Assembly: GCF_963677005.1 (NCBI RefSeq)
Contig: NZ_OY781616.1
Span: forward strand, 1-64,000
Source: Maridesulfovibrio sp.
Lineage (GTDB): Bacteria; Desulfobacterota; Desulfovibrionia; Desulfovibrionales; Desulfovibrionaceae
Direction: 5' to 3'
DNA: 64,000 nucleotides
Shown: positions 62,534-64,000 of the stretch, in pieces
Layout of the letters: each line of letters starts with the position of its first letter
Numbering within the stretch: the stretch's first letter is position 1
Position numbers and translations under genes: made by a program
Notes under the pieces: generated by a model
The model's input: only the letters and a program-made list of their open reading frames with translations
What the model was told of the DNA's origin: nothing
The model's database searches: none

Positions 62534-64000
62534 ATGATCACCAAACGCCCTCTTACCTACTGGGTGAAGAACAGCAACCTTAAATTGCAGCTTATACTGC
62601 TGGTTGTCATTTTCTTCACTGTGGGAGTCCGGCTGGTCCCACTTGAAATGCAGAAGAAGATCATCAACCAGGCCATAAGCATGCGCAAGGTTGATCTGCT
62701 TTTCATGTATTGCGGATTTTACATTGCTTCGGTTGTTTCGGCCAGTCTGCTGAAGTACCTCATAACAGTGCTGCAGACGTATATCGGCCAGGAATCGCTG
62801 GCTGCCATGCGCAAGGAATTGTACGCCCATATCCTTACCCTGCCGCTTGGCTACTTCCGCAAGGCCAACCCCGGGATGGTGGTTTCTTCACTTGTAACCG
62901 AGCTTGCTCCGGCAGGGGAGTACGTCGGGCAGTCCGTGGCCGTTCCGGTGACCAACCTGCTGACCCTGATCGCTTTTGCCGGATACATGTTTTTCCTGAA
63001 TCCGATTATGGCCGGCATTTCCATCGCTCTGTATCCGTTTGTTCTCTATCTTGTCCCCAAGCTCCAGAGGAAATCCAACAAGGCCAACAAGAAAAGGGTG
63101 GACACCACCAGAAATCTCAGCAGCCTTATAAATGAAACCATTTCCGGTATCCATGAGATTCACGGGAACGGCTCCTACCGCATTGAAAATCGGAAATACG
63201 GCAACTTCGTTGACAGGCTTTTCAAAATAAGAATCACCTGGATTCTCTATAAACAGGGCATCAAGGTTCTGAACAATTTTTTTCAGGCTCTCGGACCTTT
63301 CCTTTTGTTCATTGTTGGTGGTTATCTTGCCATTCAGGGCCGTTTCGACCTCGGTGCCCTTGTCGCCTTCCTTTCGGCATATGAAAAAATTTACGATCCA
63401 TGGAAGGAATTGATGGATTTTTACCAGGTACATAACGACGCCTCGGTGCGTTACGACCGGGTAATGGAATATTTTGATTGCAAACCGGAATTCGAGCTTG
63501 AGCCGGAAGGTCGCGAACCGGTTGTCCTCAAGGGGGATATTGAAGTACAGAATCTCGGTTTTACCGTTTCAGGTAATGTCCGGCTGCTCAAGCAGATAAA
63601 TATGCATCTCAAACCCGGGGAACAGATGGCTCTGGTCGGTTTTTCCGGCAGTGGAAAGAGTACACTGGCTCAATGCGTATCGCAGTTGTACAAGTACACC
63701 GGAGGGTCCGTTAAGATCGACGGCTACGAAGTGGATAACCTGACCAAGGCCGACATGGTTCATAATGTCGGTATTGTGGCTCAGTCTCCCTTCATTTTTG
63801 CAGGCTCCATCAAGGATAACCTGCTCTACTCCTGTGCGGCCGTGCTTGAGGGAGACCCTGAAGCGGAATCCAGGATGCCGACCCGGGACAATATGATTGA
63901 AGCTATCCAGCAGGCCGGAATATTCGTTGATGTTCTACGGTTCGGCCTGAACAGCCTCCTTGATCCGGATAAGGAAGCCGAGCTTTCAGAGCGTCTGGTG
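62534..64000 (+). CDS. ABC transporter, fused permease-ATPase (partial, runs off the window)
   Basis: At least 489 residues are encoded and the frame is open at the right edge. The first part is an exporter-type membrane domain (LKLQLILLVVIFFTVGVRLV, GFYIASVVSASLLKYLITVL, VTNLLTLIAFAGYMFFL). The ATPase has Walker A GFSGSGKST, the Q loop GIVAQSPFIFAGSIKDNL and a D/H region yet to come. This is the half-transporter (lipid A/multidrug exporter) type. The start ATG 62534-62536 has AGGAG 7 nt upstream. Substrate cannot be told. Confidence 0.88.
   Translation, partial: MITKRPLTYWVKNSNLKLQLILLVVIFFTVGVRLVPLEMQKKIINQAISMRKVDLLFMYCGFYIASVVSASLLKYLITVLQTYIGQESLAAMRKELYAHILTLPLGYFRKANPGMVVSSLVTELAPAGEYVGQSVAVPVTNLLTLIAFAGYMFFLNPIMAGISIALYPFVLYLVPKLQRKSNKANKKRVDTTRNLSSLINETISGIHEIHGNGSYRIENRKYGNFVDRLFKIRITWILYKQGIKVLNNFFQALGPFLLFIVGGYLAIQGRFDLGALVAFLSAYEKIYDPWKELMDFYQVHNDASVRYDRVMEYFDCKPEFELEPEGREPVVLKGDIEVQNLGFTVSGNVRLLKQINMHLKPGEQMALVGFSGSGKSTLAQCVSQLYKYTGGSVKIDGYEVDNLTKADMVHNVGIVAQSPFIFAGSIKDNLLYSCAAVLEGDPEAESRMPTRDNMIEAIQQAGIFVDVLRFGLNSLLDPDKEAELSERLV

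Noticed and set aside
1..64000. CRISPR array, prophage, integrase or transposase genes
   Set aside because: No regularly spaced repeats and no such proteins were seen in any frame; the only repeats are the dispersed palindromic units.

Overview
The window looks like chromosome of a sulfate-reducing deltaproteobacterium of the Desulfovibrio group. The best evidence is a complete qrcABCD operon (menaquinone reductase of sulfate respiration, 50.0-54.7 kb). It is backed by the flagellar order flgF-G-A-H-I-J-N-K-L-csrA-fliW-flgM plus a FlgM-associated gene known from Desulfovibrio. Base composition is moderate, so one of the marine, lower-GC lineages is plausible, but the species cannot be fixed by reading alone.

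Layout. 1-0.2 kb: 3' end of a prepilin peptidase gene. 0.4-11.5 kb, minus strand: the translation and RNA-maturation cluster, transcribed rimP-nusA-ylxR-infB-ylxP-rbfA-nrnA-truB-rpsO-pnp. It starts at a promoter near 11.47 kb with a roughly 215-nt leader that contains an intrinsic terminator. The last gene, pnp, is broken by three apparent single-base indels. 11.7-12.0 kb: a free-standing small gene of unknown function. 12.05-23.7 kb: flagellar rod, ring and hook-junction genes behind a sigma-54-type promoter, then csrA-fliW and, on the other strand, the FlgM pair. 23.9-32.3 kb: nadK with a DUF89-type gene, mltA, gatB, mtnA, der. 32.4-33.8 kb: two tRNA-Ser genes flanking an orphan NarL/LuxR response regulator.

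34-44 kb is the accessory part: an exported phosphatidylserine-decarboxylase-like pyruvoyl enzyme, an outer-membrane barrel, an unknown coiled-coil membrane protein, a lipoprotein that fuses WG repeats to a serine-carboxypeptidase-like domain, an MFS transporter, and small genes. 44.7-49.8 kb: NfeD/SPFH membrane pair, a family 9 glycosyltransferase, a YjfB-like motility protein, mazG, cvpA, rfbC. 50-54.7 kb: qrcABCD. 55-62.3 kb: a lipase-like hydrolase, a DUF1786 protein, a hybrid sensor kinase, an APC permease, and a STAS plus anti-sigma-kinase pair. The window ends inside an ABC exporter gene.

Functional themes. Translation-factor genes are followed by RNA-decay genes in one polarity. Flagellar assembly genes carry their own checkpoints (FlgM/sigma-28, FliW/CsrA). 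Qrc links periplasmic H2/formate oxidation to menaquinone. Three copies of a structured intergenic repeat (5.7, 28.1, 54.9 kb) lie next to housekeeping genes; the third has an inverted end and resembles a miniature mobile element. I found no CRISPR array, integrase, transposase or prophage. The most unusual items are the WG-repeat/S10 lipoprotein, the exported decarboxylase, the MITE-like repeats, the rimP-nusA leader and the interrupted pnp frame.
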